Shown here: positions 1 to 11,531 of the stretch, piece by piece
Numbering within the stretch: position 1 is the first letter of the stretch
How the letters are laid out: each line of letters starts with the position of its first letter
Source: Bombyx mori
Lineage: Eukaryota > Arthropoda > Insecta > Lepidoptera > Bombycidae
Length of the DNA: 64,000 nucleotides
Reading direction: 5' to 3'
NCBI RefSeq assembly: GCF_030269925.1
Contig: NC_085128.1
Location: 1,924,501 to 1,988,500, forward strand
The notes under the pieces: generated by a model
Database searches by the model: none
Told to the model about the DNA's origin: nothing
The model's input: only the letters and a program-made list of their open reading frames with translations
Made by a program: the position numbers and the translations under genes

Positions 1-332
1 AAAGAAATAAATTTAATAAAAATAAAGTATAACTTCTTACGCAGGTACATAAGTACACGCACCCTTTTTTTTGTTCTATTTTGTTTTAGTTTGAGTATAT
101 ACTCATTTTCTTTGTCCTTAAAAACCGTTTCGGAATAATTGTGAATATTTTGAAAAAATTTAGTAATACCGGTGTAATTAAATGTTCTCAAGCGTTGGGT
201 TTACCAACAAATAGCGTTTAATCATACTTTCATAGATTTTCACTATCATAAGAATATTATAAAAAAATATTGTTGTCACGATTATTGTCACGATCCTTAG
301 TTTTCAATTTATAAATTTCAAACCACTATTTT
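1..332. other. AT-rich DNA, nothing recognised
   Basis: No open frame of note, no repeat I recognise. If the gene model is right this is inside an upstream UNC5 intron. Confidence 0.5.
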
Positions 333-505
333 CCCACCTATTCGCTGGTAACCTGGCCCTAAGAGGCTATTCCAGCTACGATCTAGCTGGTAGGTTAACG
401 CAACCTAAGATAATTTGCTAACACTGGCCCTAGCGAGAGCAGTGCCTTCGCAGAATCTACTACCGGATCGGAAATCGCTAAAACCGCTAATTCTCGTGCT
501 TTAGA
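333..505 (+). repeat. Family C repeat (unnamed, dispersed)
   Basis: One of seven related segments in the window. Shared landmarks are GGCTATTCCAGCTACG, GCTAACACTGGCCCTAG and GAGCAGTG-CTTCGCAGA followed by GGATCGGAA. This copy is truncated after the GGATCGGAAATCGC block. The other copies lie at 15231-15770, 18053-18252, 35795-36050, 41690-41895, 45265-45475 and 60295-60465. Probably the 3' part of a retroelement, but I cannot name it. Confidence 0.7.
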
Positions 506-872
506 CTCGACGACATCCGAGCACAAACACCGGGACTCTATTATTTCTTTTGTAAAAAACATGTGATTTATGATTCGCTCGCATGTTAGGGCTGTTACGG
601 TCAACGCGGTCATATATTTTAATTTCAATTTATAGAAGCTTGTTAATTTATAATTAGATGTGCGATTAATAATCGGAAACGGTGCGGGCATATTTAAATG
701 TTGAAACGCCCTATTCGTTTCTACTTAAGAAAATGGAAACTTGTCTGTTTGCGTGTTCGTTTGTCTTGTGAGCTTTTTCACGTTGCAAGTATTTCCACGA
801 AGATTTTTAGACTGAGTCGATACTTTAGATTAACTTGTTTGATTTTCAGGTAAGCTTAATGGGATATATAAG
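506..872. other. Intronic AT-rich DNA, nothing recognised
   Basis: Contains antisense open frame noise only (98 codons with no recognisable domain). Confidence 0.4.
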
Positions 873-1119
873 TTTTTTTTTTATTGCTTAGATGGTTGGA
901 CGAGCTCACAGCCCACCTGGTGTTAAGTGGTTACTGAAGCCCATAGACATCTACAACGTAAATGCGCCACCCTCCTTGAGATATAAGTTCTAAGGTATCA
1001 GTATAGCTACAACGGTTGCCCTACCCTTCAGACCGAAACGCATTACTGCTTCACGGCAGAAATAGGCAGGGTGGTGGTACCTACCCGCGCGAACTCATAA
1101 GAGGTCCTACCACCAGTAA
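873..1119 (-). mobile_element. Bm1 SINE, 5'-truncated
   Basis: Antisense copy starting with the complement of the A-tail (T-run, ATTGCTTAGATGG) and ending at CTACCACCAGTAA. The tRNA-related head is missing. This truncation point recurs in many copies here. Confidence 0.92.
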
Positions 1120-2053
1120 CTGGTGGCAATAACATTACCTACATAATACATAATCATAGTGAGTGAATACTATCGGCGAATTGAAATAATAATATTACAA
1201 TACAATAGTCGCAGCAAAGCAAGAAAATAATTTACAAGCTAATTTAATAATAAAAAAAAATTGTATATTATGCACTGTATTAATGGTATTTGTATGAAAA
1301 TAATTAATGTGCCATTAATGTACCACTATTTTTGGTATCTCGATCAAACTATTCTAATTTAGTAATTTAAAATAAGGGATTTAATGAAACGCATATGAAA
1401 ATAAAACTACCAATCAGAAAATAACAAAAAAATTCGGGACTTTGTTTCGATATAATTAAAATCTAAAACTTTGAACAAACTTATACATCTAATTTAAGTA
1501 GCGGTTAGTTCCATCAATATTTAAAGGCTTTGACTAAAATATATATCAAATAACGGCATTTACAAAAATACATATTTACTTAAGTGTCTCCAAGTAAAAT
1601 TTAAAAAAAAAAATACTTTAGCTTTTATGTTCAATGTTTTTTGCACGAGTATGATCAAGACTTTTTGAAGTCAGCGATGTTCGAAGCCTTAACGTGTCAT
1701 TCCGAATCGAGCGTGTGCGACTCGTCATCATTATTGCTTCAAAGATTGATTGATAGAAAATTCTTTATTGCACAAAAATATTCGACAAAGGCGAACTTAA
1801 CGCCATGCAGGCATTCTCTTCGAGTTAACCCTCGTTGATGAAGTGAAAGACTCAAGAAGTACGTAGCTGTGATAAAGTTAATACATGGCGATAATTTAAA
1901 AAATTATAGCAGACTTCAGTGAAAATAAACAATAGGTTATAATTATTCAGATATATAGATAATTTTAATATTATATAACCTATCGAAATTTGTTATAGTA
2001 GATAGCTTTTATGCTTGTTATCGATTATGTCAACGTTTTTTTAAATTGATTAT
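1120..2053. other. AT-rich intronic DNA with a decayed repeat at 1735-1845
   Basis: The segment around 1785-1835 (GCGAACTTAACGCC, GGCATTCTCTTCGAGTTAACC) resembles a dispersed lepidopteran repeat. A 65-codon open frame there (1641-1838, non-ATG start) shows no domain and is not called as a gene. Confidence 0.35.
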
Positions 2054-2279
2054 ATGAGTGGACGAGCTCATGGCCCATCTGGGGCTAAGTAGTTACCAGA
2101 TCCCGTGGCCACTTACGTAAATGCCGCCATCAACTTTGAGACATGAGGTCTAAGGTCTCAGTTTTTACAGTACAACGGCTGCCCCACTCTTCAAACCGAA
2201 ACACACTACTGCTTCACTACAGAAATATGCAAGGTGGTGGTATCTACCCGTGCAGGCTCACAAGACATCTTACCACTAG
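2054..2279 (-). mobile_element. Bm1-type SINE, old and diverged
   Basis: Recognisable from GGACGAGCTCATGGCCCATC, TACAACGGCTGCCCCACTC and the GTGGTGGTATCTACCCGTG block, with many substitutions, so older than most copies in the window. Confidence 0.85.
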
Positions 2280-3159
2280 TTGCCATCCTCAATATCACTA
2301 ATTGCCATCAAAGTCCTTTCACGAGCACAGAAATGTTCACTTTCTTTTTGCATTAGAATCACGCATCTCAGTTTGAATTATTTCCATTGAATTGATCTTA
2401 TGATAGGCGGTGGTATCCATTTTAGCAGGCAAATTGCTCCAATGGTTTGAAGTACTTCTGAAACCTTCGCTTATAAAAATCTCGCCAACCTTAATGATTA
2501 GATGTTTTGTTTGCACGATATTATATTTAGACCGTAGATACGCTAAATAGAGAAGGAAAATGTCAAAAGATTTCAAATTTAAAATGAAATACAGTTAAAA
2601 CAATCCTAAATCGCGTTCGCATATCTGCAAATGTCATCTTAAAATAATAATCTTACGACGACATGTGACAATCATAAAGAAGAGCTCTTTGTATGCAAAT
2701 CGTTTGTCAATAACACAAGCAGCACTTTTCAAAAGCTTAACGCTTAAGTGGTTAAGTAAAAGTGCTTTGAAAGTTTTATATTTGATGTGAAGTAATTTTA
2801 TTTAGATAGCTTAAAGATGGATAAACTGAAATACCACAAGCTCATAGTCAATAAAAGTCATAGTGTCCATAGTCAAGTTAAAGTTAAAACAGGAAATTTT
2901 GCGCATATACCTAAGCGGAGATTTGGTTCTCTCTGCGAGTTGAATTGCTTGTGTTATATTTTACATAAATTTATCGTATTCTAATCGCGATGAGGTGTAA
3001 ATCAATCATTTTGCATCATCCATACGACGGATCTACTTATTTAGCTATTAGAGATGACAGCAAGATTTAAAGATATTAAAAACTGAACAAAACGACTAGG
3101 AGACTTTGATGCCTATTTTTAAGTTTCGAATAGAATTTTCAATATAATATTTCTTTCAG
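2280..3159. other. Intron upstream of the TSP1 exon
   Basis: Unique-looking AT-rich sequence ending in the polypyrimidine tract and acceptor TTCTTTCAG of the first UNC5 exon. No further exon seen. Confidence 0.5.
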
Positions 3160-3315
3160 CACTCTCTGGACGATGGGGGGCTTGGTCGGAGTGGTCAGTG
3201 TGCGGTGCAGACTGCCGGCAGATCCGACGAAGATCTTGTACCGGCGATACGCCTTGTTCCGGGGCACACGCGCAACACGCCGATTGCGTTGGAGACTACT
3301 GTGGAGTTCATGGAG
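3160..3315 (+). CDS. unc-5: UNC5 exon: last thrombospondin type 1 repeat
   Basis: This exon encodes extracellular residues 1-51, beginning LSGRWGAWSEWSVCGADC. The WGAWSEWS tryptophan ladder, the arginine stretch RQIRRRSC and the cysteines ending in DYCGVHG are the core of a thrombospondin type 1 repeat. It is the membrane-proximal repeat, because the next exon encodes the transmembrane helix, as in vertebrate UNC5 where the second TSP1 ends shortly before the membrane. The acceptor is a TTCTTTCAG ending at 3159 and the donor is GTAGGT from 3316. The exon is 156 bp and symmetric (phase 1 at both ends), so it could in principle be skipped without a frameshift. The preceding exon would have to end in one base of a split codon and is outside the window. 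Confidence 0.92.
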
Positions 3316-3357
3316 GTAGGTACTTGCATTAATATCACTACATAGTATAAAACAAAG

Positions 3358-3552
3358 TCGCTTTCTCTGTCCCTATATCTGTCTGTCCCTATTTATGCTT
3401 AAATCTTTAAAACTACGCAACGGATTTTGATGCGGTTTTAATAGATAGAGTGATTGAAGATAAAAGTTTATATGTATAATAACATCCATTAAATAGTGGA
3501 TAAATCAACAATAAATTACAGTTTCCGAAGCGAAGCGAGGGCGGGTCGCTAG
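3358..3552 (+). mobile_element. Helitron, non-autonomous, 5' end unclear
   Basis: Ends in GCGAGGGCGGGTCGCTAG followed by T, the same 3' terminus as the better preserved copy at 4180-4393. The start (CTGTCCCTATATCTGTCTG) is approximate because the terminal TC is not clear. Confidence 0.65.
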
Positions 3553-3634
3553 TAAAACTATAAATTTACTCAGAAATCACACTATTAAAAAATAACTTAC
3601 TTTGCAGTCTCATACTAACAATACTCAGCATGAT

Positions 3635-3850
3635 CATCATCATCAAACCAGTTGTCTATTGCTGGACATAAGCCGCTCTCAATCTCCCCACTAAGCCCCA
3701 TCAATTTCTTGCCGTCTGCCCTTCGAAGGTCTACTACGAAGGTCTACTAGCCGAACCCTTCCTACGTTGCATTTGCGTGGTATCCACTCAAGAACGCATT
3801 GGCTTCAGCGATCGTCGGTTCTACGGTATATACGCCCAGATAGCTGCTAC
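3635..3850 (-). mobile_element. LINE 3' end relic (antisense)
   Basis: Read on the minus strand it shows the end of a reverse-transcriptase region followed by CTTATGTCCAGCAATAGAC and a GATGATGATGATC tail. This is a typical decayed 3' end of an RTE-like LINE. It contains a small internal duplication of GAAGGTCTACTA. Confidence 0.65.
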
Positions 3851-3964
3851 TTCAACTTGCCGATTCTTTGAGCTGTGTCAGTGATTTTAATACTTGATTT
3901 TAATATTTTAAAACCTGAGCTGACGGACCAGCCTATAATTATTATAAATCTGTGTAAAACACAA

Positions 3965-4010
3965 AAAAATGTGTGGCGTCGTAGGACACTGGATAGGAAC
4001 GAAGTTCTTT
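3965..4010 (+). repeat. Terminus of an inverted-repeat element (shared with 37030-37075)
   Basis: GTGTGGCGTCGTAGGACACT followed by GGATAGGAACGAAGTTC matches the complement of 37030-37073 over about 38 nt. This looks like an isolated end of the element described at 36528-37075. Confidence 0.5.
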
Positions 4011-4179
4011 ATTATATAAGGTAGATAAGATAAGAGGTATAAAGAAAATAAAACTGGAGGTTTCGCAACAACCCACGGTTATTCGGTAACGTCCGGACTT
4101 ATTGTGGTACACTTCATTCACGGTTGTTTGCATAAGAGTTAGTGTATTGCGCAAACGAACGCTCTGAGATCGTAGTCAA

Positions 4180-4393
4180 TCTATACTAATATTATAAAGA
4201 GGAAAGATTTGTTTGTTTGTTTGTTTCGAATAGGCTCCGAAACTACTGGACCGATTTGAAAAATTCTTTTTCCATTAGAAGCCGACATTGTCCCTGATGA
4301 ACATAGGCTACTTTTTTTTATTTTTTTTATTTTTTTTTTTTTGTTTCATGTGTGTTTTAATGTTTCCGAAGCGAAGCGAGGGCGGGTCGCTAG
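4180..4393 (+). mobile_element. Helitron, non-autonomous, both ends present
   Basis: Starts TCTATACTAATATTATAAAG after an A (4179) and ends GGGCGGGTCGCTAG before a T (4394). TC start, CTAG end and A/T target nucleotides are Helitron hallmarks. No coding capacity; contains a long T-rich tract. Confidence 0.85.
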
Positions 4394-4420
4394 TGAATTA
4401 TAAAAAATATGCTATTTTTT

Positions 4421-4514
4421 GTACATTATTACAAAGTTAAGTAGTACACTGTGTGCATTAATAATTAGTACGTTATTACAAAGTTAAGTCGTACACTGTG
4501 TGTATTACTAATAC
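4421..4514 (+). repeat. Tandem duplication, 47 bp period
   Basis: GTACATTATTACAAAGTTAA at 4421 recurs as GTACGTTATTACAAAGTTAA at 4468, and each is followed by the GTACACTGTGTG motif. Confidence 0.8.
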
Positions 4515-6908
4515 AAATCTTACCTTACGGACGCTTTTTCTCGGTTAGGGTACCCCTCCGCATCGTTCCAAAAATTAAGATCATAAGAGATCATATTGTG
4601 ACTTCTAAAAGTCTATTAATGCTCATCATAATTACCTTTATTTTAACCTCATCTATATCTGTTATTTCAAAGTGTCAACTTTCTAACGTCTCGGTGACAG
4701 TATACAGAAATAATCTCACTAATAATCATGACACTCTCCATAATATTCAACCATTTCCGTTGGCTACATTTATAATCCTTAATTGACACTATATTTCATC
4801 TGTATAACACTAACGCGACCCAGATACAAGACAAACTTAAACGAAGTTTCAGCTAAAGCTTCACGAGGGAATTACAAATTATGAAAATGTCCTCTGTAAG
4901 GGACATGTTAATTAACTGTGATTCTATGAAACGAGTTTCAGACCAGATGCGGTACCGACTAAATATATACTTCCTTTTCCTCGCTCGTCCATAGCTATGA
5001 AACGAAACATGGACTGGTCGCTTCATAACAAGCTATCGGTTGTGAGCCTTGACTAAATTATCTTGACCTCCACAAGCGTTAAGGACCTGGAAGTAGGGCA
5101 GAGGTGAAATGGAGACCAGAATTAGGTGGTCGCGTTAAAAAGATTCGAAATACTAAAATCGAGAACCGTGACCATCTGGGTCGTATCATATCGTCTAAAT
5201 ATATACGAGGGACTAAAATTTTACGGGGATCGTAAGAAGTTTTGAGGTAAAATTTAATGGATTATAAAAGGGATTTAGGTAATTTCAATTTAATTGTTCG
5301 ATTGTATCGGTTAAGTTCTCTGTAAATGATCAAATTGCAGAACCATAGTCAGTATTTTGAAAAGGATCTATTTTGACCAAAAAACCCAATTAAAGATTAA
5401 TTCAACACCTTAACCTAAATCTGCATTAGCTATTTGACTGGCCTCTTAAAGTTATTTTTGAAACTAAAATTATCTTTTAATGTGGATATTACAGTGGCAA
5501 CAAGTTAACTAATTACCTTATTAACGGACACTTAAATGTATCCGATCCCATCCTAACAAGGTGCGTATATTTGTTTCCATAATTACATAAACATTTTCTT
5601 GCCACAGCGAGATTCATAAACAAATACGATCTAACTTATACACAAACAGATCATTTGTACCATGACAACCCATTAAGTATGATGGTGGACGATAGAAACG
5701 CGTATATAATACCATCGGCCATACATTTTCAAGCTTGTAACTCCCCTGGCGGTCTAAAACCAATCTCCGAATTGAAAATGATTTAGTTCATATTTTGTTT
5801 ATAGTGCTAATAAATCATTTTCCGTCGTACTCATTCGGTTTCAATTTTCAATTCCTGTTTATCGAACATTTGATGTATGGCTATAGATATTTTGAGTTAT
5901 TTAATTTGTTCCAAGGTTTCTAAGTAACATATTCTGTCGATATCAACGCCAAATTAATTCTCAATCGAGAAACACAATCGTCTGTGTGATGTATTTTTTA
6001 TAAATTGCTTTTGTTTATATTCAATTGCAGATTTATTTTTATTTATTGTTAAAGTCAGTTTTATTCGGCAAATTCCAAAGATGGAGAGTATTCGATATAT
6101 TAGGATAATATACTAATAAAATGAATATGAACAAGCTAACTTTTCTATTTCGAAGTTACGATATTTCATTAATAATCGACTGAATCTTGAAAATATTTAA
6201 ATATGTACATGCAAATGTAATTTTATTTAATTTATTCGTGACGCATAAGTTCTATTGATGGCTCAAAACGATCTGTTGGCGCTGATTTGCTTTAAAGCCT
6301 TCTATAGGTATCACTATATTACAAAAAAAAAAACTAGTGAAATTAAAATCAACAAAAACCTACTACAATTTTATCAACATGTTAAAACTACACTTTTTAA
6401 CCCAAAAATTTATTAAAAGAAAAAAACAGCGAGCGAACAATTTTGCTTAATCACTAACTTCAAATCTGATTGATTTTTCTTAATTTCTATCCATCCTCCT
6501 TTTACGGTTATTAATAAAAAGAGTTGTAAGTCCATATTACTAGTTGAATTAATTAGAAAAGTATTCATAGTCTGAGTACACTAAGAATTTGTTTATCTCG
6601 GCTTTACACGTGAACCAGTAGAAGAAACTGGATCATCAGTAAATTACCCACATGAAAGGTGAGGTCTGAATGCTAAGAACTTCTGTAGGACCATTCATTC
6701 GCGCCGCCCGCTGGTACCACTTCATTAGCCTAATTGCCAACTCACAAAGGGGAAACGGTGAAATTTTATAGCGCCTTTTCACCTTTTGTTGAGTTCCGAA
6801 CGTCGAAATGTGCTACTCGAAAAATTTTAGTGATATTAGACTTTTGAATTTACGGATTAATCTTAAAATGGGAAATGGATTTGCGATTCCTTAAAAGAAG
6901 GAAAAAGT
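4515..6908. other. Unique intronic DNA
   Basis: 2.4 kb of mostly unique AT-rich sequence with slightly GC-richer islands (4800-5250 and 6600-6830). No exon, RNA gene or repeat recognised. The islands could be conserved intronic regulatory DNA, but that is only a guess from composition. Confidence 0.45.
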
Positions 6909-7155
6909 CTTTTTTTTTTTCATTGCTTAGATGGTAGACGAGCTCACAGCCCACCTGGTGTTAAGTGGTTACTGGAGCATATGACATCTACAATGTAAAT
7001 GCGCCACCCACCTTGAGATTTAAGTTCTAAGGTCTCAGTATAATTACAACGGCTACCCCACCCTTCAAACCGAAACGCATTACTGCTTCACGGCAGAAAT
7101 AGGCGGGGTGGTGGTATCTACCCGTGCGGACTCACAAGAGGTCCTACCACCAGTA
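6909..7155 (-). mobile_element. Bm1 SINE, 5'-truncated
   Basis: T-run and CATTGCTTAGATGG at the left, GAGGTCCTACCACCAGTA at the right. The head is absent; well conserved body. Confidence 0.93.
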
Positions 7156-7643
7156 CAATTTAAGCAAAAAAACAAGTTTATTAATGTTCATTCTGTGTTC
7201 GTAACTTTAGTGGTAGTGCTTAGTGTAAGCTCGCAGGGACTTTAGCATTATGCCTAGAAGCAATCATGTGGTTCGAAAGATGGGTTTTTTATAAAATAAT
7301 ATTGAGATTTGGACTCCATGCGTCAAGCTACAGCTTTGGAATATCTACGGACTTCAGTAATTACCTAATACCGAATGGGCAATGATCTACTGATCTAGTG
7401 CAATAGAAAAATGCTTACTGCTTACTTTACGAACAATATTATATTTTTCTTCAAATAATACTAATAATAATAATAATTTCTTTATTTACTATATAAACTC
7501 TTAAATCATGACCTAGAATACTATTTACATATTTAACAAACAGAGATTACGCAGATGGCATCAGCAATATAAAATTACCCAATGATCCTCAGACTAGGCA
7601 TAGCCTGTATCGTGAGGACCAAAATGCGATTTACTATGTATAT

Positions 7644-7845
7644 AATTGACCTCAAAACAACATCACTATTATTAATAATTAAGATAAAGATAAAGATAAA
7701 GAAGCCTTTATTAACAACCTTAATTCATATTTAGGTACATTTTTCTTTTCATTTGACATCGGCTAAGATTGTTTTGCTTTCGCATAGGCCTAGGCCTATT
7801 AATAATTAATTGACCTCAAAACAACATCACTATTATTAATAATTA
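7644..7845. mobile_element. Short insertion flanked by a 38 bp direct repeat
   Basis: A 38 nt stretch beginning AATTGACCTCAAAACAACAT occurs identically at 7644-7681 and 7808-7845. Between them lie about 126 bp starting with three GATAAA units and AAGCCTTTATTAACAAC. The layout suggests a 5'-truncated non-LTR element inserted on the minus strand, with its GATAAA tail on the left and a very long target-site duplication. Confidence 0.7.
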
Positions 7846-8634
7846 TTACGCTCAAAAACATGCGTTACAAGATTTAACATATAATATATAAAAAAAATGC
7901 AATCATTATTTTTCTTCTTACCTCATGGCGTTAGCTCTGATTATCGATCTATTTAAAATTTAACGTACATTCGTCGAATGTTTTAGTATGTTAATCCAGC
8001 ACGTAATCTTCGTGAGAATCATTACGAATCGATTACGGACATAAATTTTCATTAGTTAAATGAATTTCGTGACGCATGCAACGTTTTTAAAGAAACTTTC
8101 TCGTACCCAAAATACATTTACATTTGCATCAAAATCTCCATCTTTGTATTCCATAATAGATTATTACGACACGATTTTTAAATGATAAATTCTAAATCGT
8201 TTTTTTTATTTATTGTGAGAATCGGATACAAACATTTAATTTCCCGTTGGCAATTTTAGTCACAATATGAATGATTGCGATACCTTAATTGAATTCTTTC
8301 GTATAAATAATTTATAAACAAACACAAGTGAAGCCATATTTGTATGCAATGCGCCCGTCATTACTGGAGGTGGGTTCCGTAAATGATTTGTTGTGATTTT
8401 GTTGAGTGAACGCAGCGGGTGATCGCGAACTGCATTCGCATGTTCTAGAATTACATCTACAGAAATGCTGTCTTTATGAATAGGGCGTAGAGTTGATTTT
8501 GCATTAGCAAAGGCTTTCGGAGAATTTAATTCCGCAAGGCCTCCTACCAAGTTTCTGATGCGACAAGAGTGCGTGAATCACAATCGAATATCCTATCTGT
8601 GATCGCGATAATTTCGTGCTGACAAATACAAATG
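7846..8634. other. Unique intronic DNA
   Basis: No repeat recognised. A 96-codon antisense frame at 8260-8550 shows no domain or splice context and is not called. Confidence 0.4.
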
Positions 8635-8882
8635 TTTTTTTTATTTTTATTGCTCAGTTGGGTGGACGAGCTCACGTCCCACCTGATGTTAAGTGGTTAC
8701 TGGAGCACATAGACATCTACAACGTAAATGCGCCACCCACCTTGAGATATAAGTTCTAAGGTCTCAGTATAGTTACAACGGCTGCCCCACCCAAGCCGAA
8801 ACGCATTACTGCTTCAGGGCAGAAATAGGCAGGGTGGTGGTACCTACGCGCGCGGACTCACAAGAGGTCCTACCACCAGTAA
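8635..8882 (-). mobile_element. Bm1 SINE, 5'-truncated
   Basis: Standard antisense copy from a T-rich tail complement to CCTACCACCAGT, with a small deletion in the CACCCTTCAAACC region. Confidence 0.92.
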
Positions 8883-9159
8883 ACACTATACTGATAAGAT
8901 TTCCTAATTTATTTATTTTTTATATTATGTATAAAACAACTCAATGTGGAACTTACGTGGTTTTCATTTTCATGTGACCAGAGTACCTTAAGTCTGATCT
9001 GAGTAGTATATGAGATACTATCATTTCTTTTAAGTTTCACAAAAGGTCGTTCCGTTGTCAATGACCTTAAAATAGTAATATAGTAGTTTATATAGTAGAA
9101 ATCGTAATATAGGAGAAGTAGTATAGTACCTTAAAATAGTAGATTTATGTATCACTAAC

Positions 9160-9610
9160 GATAAATATCTAACACACAGATGTTGATTCGAACTTCGACT
9201 GTGGTACCGTAGCACCCCATACTGATAATATAAATTATAATGATACTAAATGCTTTTTACTAAGAATGTGTTTTTACGAACAAATGTGCCTCTTTATGTG
9301 CAAACTGGTAACTAATCTATAAGCTACCAAACTAAGAATATATTTTAGGTTATTTATTAAATATCTTACACCCAGATGTTGATTCGAACTTCGATTGTGG
9401 TACCGTAGCACCCCATACTGATAGTATAAATTATAATGATACTATTTAGTATCAACATCTGGGTGTAAGATATTTAATAACTAACCTTAAAACTAAGCAT
9501 TTGCTTATAACTAAGAATGTGTTTTTACGAACAAATATGCCTCTTTATGTGCCACCTGGTTAAAGTTACCAAACTAAGAATATATTTTAGGTTAGTTATT
9601 TTGTGTAGTA
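9160..9610. repeat. Tandemly duplicated element with internal fold-back
   Basis: Two copies of about 200-240 bp (from about 9165 and 9360) share CAGATGTTGATTCGAACTTC, GTGGTACCGTAGCACCCCAT and TGTGTTTTTACGAACAAAT. The second copy also contains an inverted repeat: the segment around 9354-9382 (ATATCTTACACCCAGATG) returns as its complement at 9450-9480. This looks like a MITE-like fold-back element, unnamed. Confidence 0.7.
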
Positions 9611-10150
9611 ATTAAATTAAAAAATATTTCTCAATAATTCACTATCCTGCGAGCAGTTTCAGTTCTTATGTATCTTTTGCTACGGTAGTAAACAGTAGTT
9701 TAGTAATTGATTTCGCCATTTTCACTTTAAGTTCAGATTAGATATTTCGAATTTATGAGGATTTTCCGATCAATCACATCAACAACAAGGATATTTAAAA
9801 AAATTACGACCATGCTGTAAGACCTGTAAGGGTTTTTGCGGTTTCTGGATTGCATGGAAACCGCATAAGTAGTACGCAGCGAAGTAGCGGACGTCAGATG
9901 ATTTATTGAATTTGAAACATATCGTCATAAACATTGCGGTGGTTAGAAGCTTGTTTATTTATCGAGTTTTATTGATGTGAAGTGCGTTTTACTGCGGTGT
10001 TGCGCCATTGCCTGTGAGTTGATAGACTGCTTCTCGGCTTTGCTCATTGAAAGTTGCATCGACGTATTTGTAATCATACAAATGACTACTGGTTACTGGG
10101 AATATTAGAAATAATGCTTTTGTTGGCGAATCGTCGAAGATCGAATTTCA

Positions 10151-10591
10151 AAGTCGTCGTGCCCTAACGAATAAGACGTTTGGTGCATTCGTGTTGAGCG
10201 ATGCACCAGTATTCGAATCTCAGGCGGGTACCAATTTTTCTAATGAAATACGTACTCAACAAATGTTCACGATTGATTTCCACGGTGAAAGAATAACGTC
10301 GTGTAATAAAAATGAAACCCGCAAAATTATAATTTGCGTAATTACTGGTGGTAGGACCTCTTGTGAGTCCGCGCGGGTGGGTACCACCACCCTGCCTATT
10401 TCTGCCGTGAAGCAGTAATGCGCTTCGGTTTGAAGGGTGGGGCAGCCGTTGTAACTATACGTGAGACCTTAGAACTTATATCTCAAGGAGGGTGGCGCAT
10501 TTACGTTGGGGATATCTATGGGCTCCAGTAACCACTTAACACCAGGTGGGCTGTGAGCTCGTCCACACATCTAAGCAATAAAAAAAAAAAA
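10151..10591 (+). mobile_element. Bm1 SINE, full length
   Basis: Starts with the tRNA-related head (AAGTCGTCGTGCCCTAACGA, B box region GTATTCGAATC) and ends in CTAAGCAATAAAA and an A-tail. The head has drifted from better copies (ATTCGAATCTCAGGCGGG against ATCCCGCAGGCGGG), so the Pol III promoter may be weak. A 75-codon frame inside it is spurious. Confidence 0.93.
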
Positions 10592-10617
10592 TTTTCATTG
10601 GGTTGATCCCATGTCAT

Positions 10618-10890
10618 GGTTATTCAGATAAAGAACTAAAATCATCGAAATAGCTCAAAGAGTCAGCAAGCTGAAGTGGTAGTGGCCTGGTCATATATGC
10701 TGGAGTATACAGGCTTTCGAGTGCAGACGTAACGTTGGTCACCTTCTGACTAGGTAGTGCGATGACTTCTGAACAGTGGCCGGCGGGAGGTGGATGAAAA
10801 GAGCTGACGACCGGGCTTAGTTGTGTGGATTGGGAGAGGCCCTTGTCCAGCAGTGGACGACTGTGAACTGATGATAATGATGATCTCATT
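10618..10890 (+). mobile_element. LINE relic: reverse-transcriptase C-terminus and tail
   Basis: The segment reads like AAGCTGAAGTGGTAGTGGCC (K-L-K-W-x-W), then GGGAGAGGCCCTTGTCCAGC and GTGGACGACTG, and ends in a GATGATAATGATGAT tail. This is the usual 3' end of an RTE-like LINE, with stops and frameshifts throughout. Confidence 0.7.
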
Positions 10891-11128
10891 CAAAACTAGA
10901 ACTTGATATTGACGGAAACCTAGAAATGCTCATTTCGATTTGTTTATTGCATCGACGGGTGGATGAGGCCACAAATGACCTGGTGTTGACATAAGAATTT
11001 TATTTCGAACTTCGTTTTGGCACGAGCAAGGAAAATATAAAACAGGATTGTACGTTTTTACAAGTGCCATTGTTAACTTAAAGAAACCTATTGACGGAAC
11101 GTTATCTCATTTTAATATAAATATGAGG

Positions 11129-11531
11129 GATTTTATGACCTGGTAACTAAGACCTTTAGGTCATGTCTTATTTTAATTTATATTCTTATTTTTATGAAAA
11201 ATGATATTACTATGGAGTGAAATGAATTGAAATGAAATGAAGATGATTAATTTGAGACCGCAATCAACTGGGATGAAATTAAATGAGATGATATGGGATG
11301 ACATATAATCTCAGTAAAATAGAGGTCATTTACTGAGATTTGTTCAGTGAACTTTTTGGAGGATCCCGAGAAGTTACGTCCAGCGGCTTTGTTTCATTTT
11401 CTCACCTTTGTGCACTTTCACAGATATTAAACAGTTAATAAACCACCGTTATTACACATTTAAACCTGAAGAAACACTAAATAGACAAAATAAAACACAA
11501 CTTCACTCCTCGCGTTCCCGCCATAAAGTCC
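11129..11531 (+). repeat. Family A repeat, copy 1
   Basis: About 400 bp from TTTTATGACCTGGTAACTAA to GCGTTCCCGCCATAAAGTCC, with central GAGGATCCCGAGAAGT and CACTTTCACAGATATTAAAC. The same element occurs in inverted orientation at 13157-13460. This copy carries about 90 extra bases of GATGAAAT-type simple sequence before the GAGGATCCCG block. Confidence 0.8.

Noticed and set aside
1641..1838. 65-codon frame as a possible upstream UNC5 exon
   Set aside because: No TSP1, Ig or signal-peptide features, no credible splice sites, and part of it resembles a dispersed repeat.
10191..10418. 75-codon open frame on the + strand
   Set aside because: It lies entirely inside a full-length Bm1 SINE; similar frames recur in other copies (24144-24350, 53137-53319, 32690-32881), so it is repeat sequence and not a gene.
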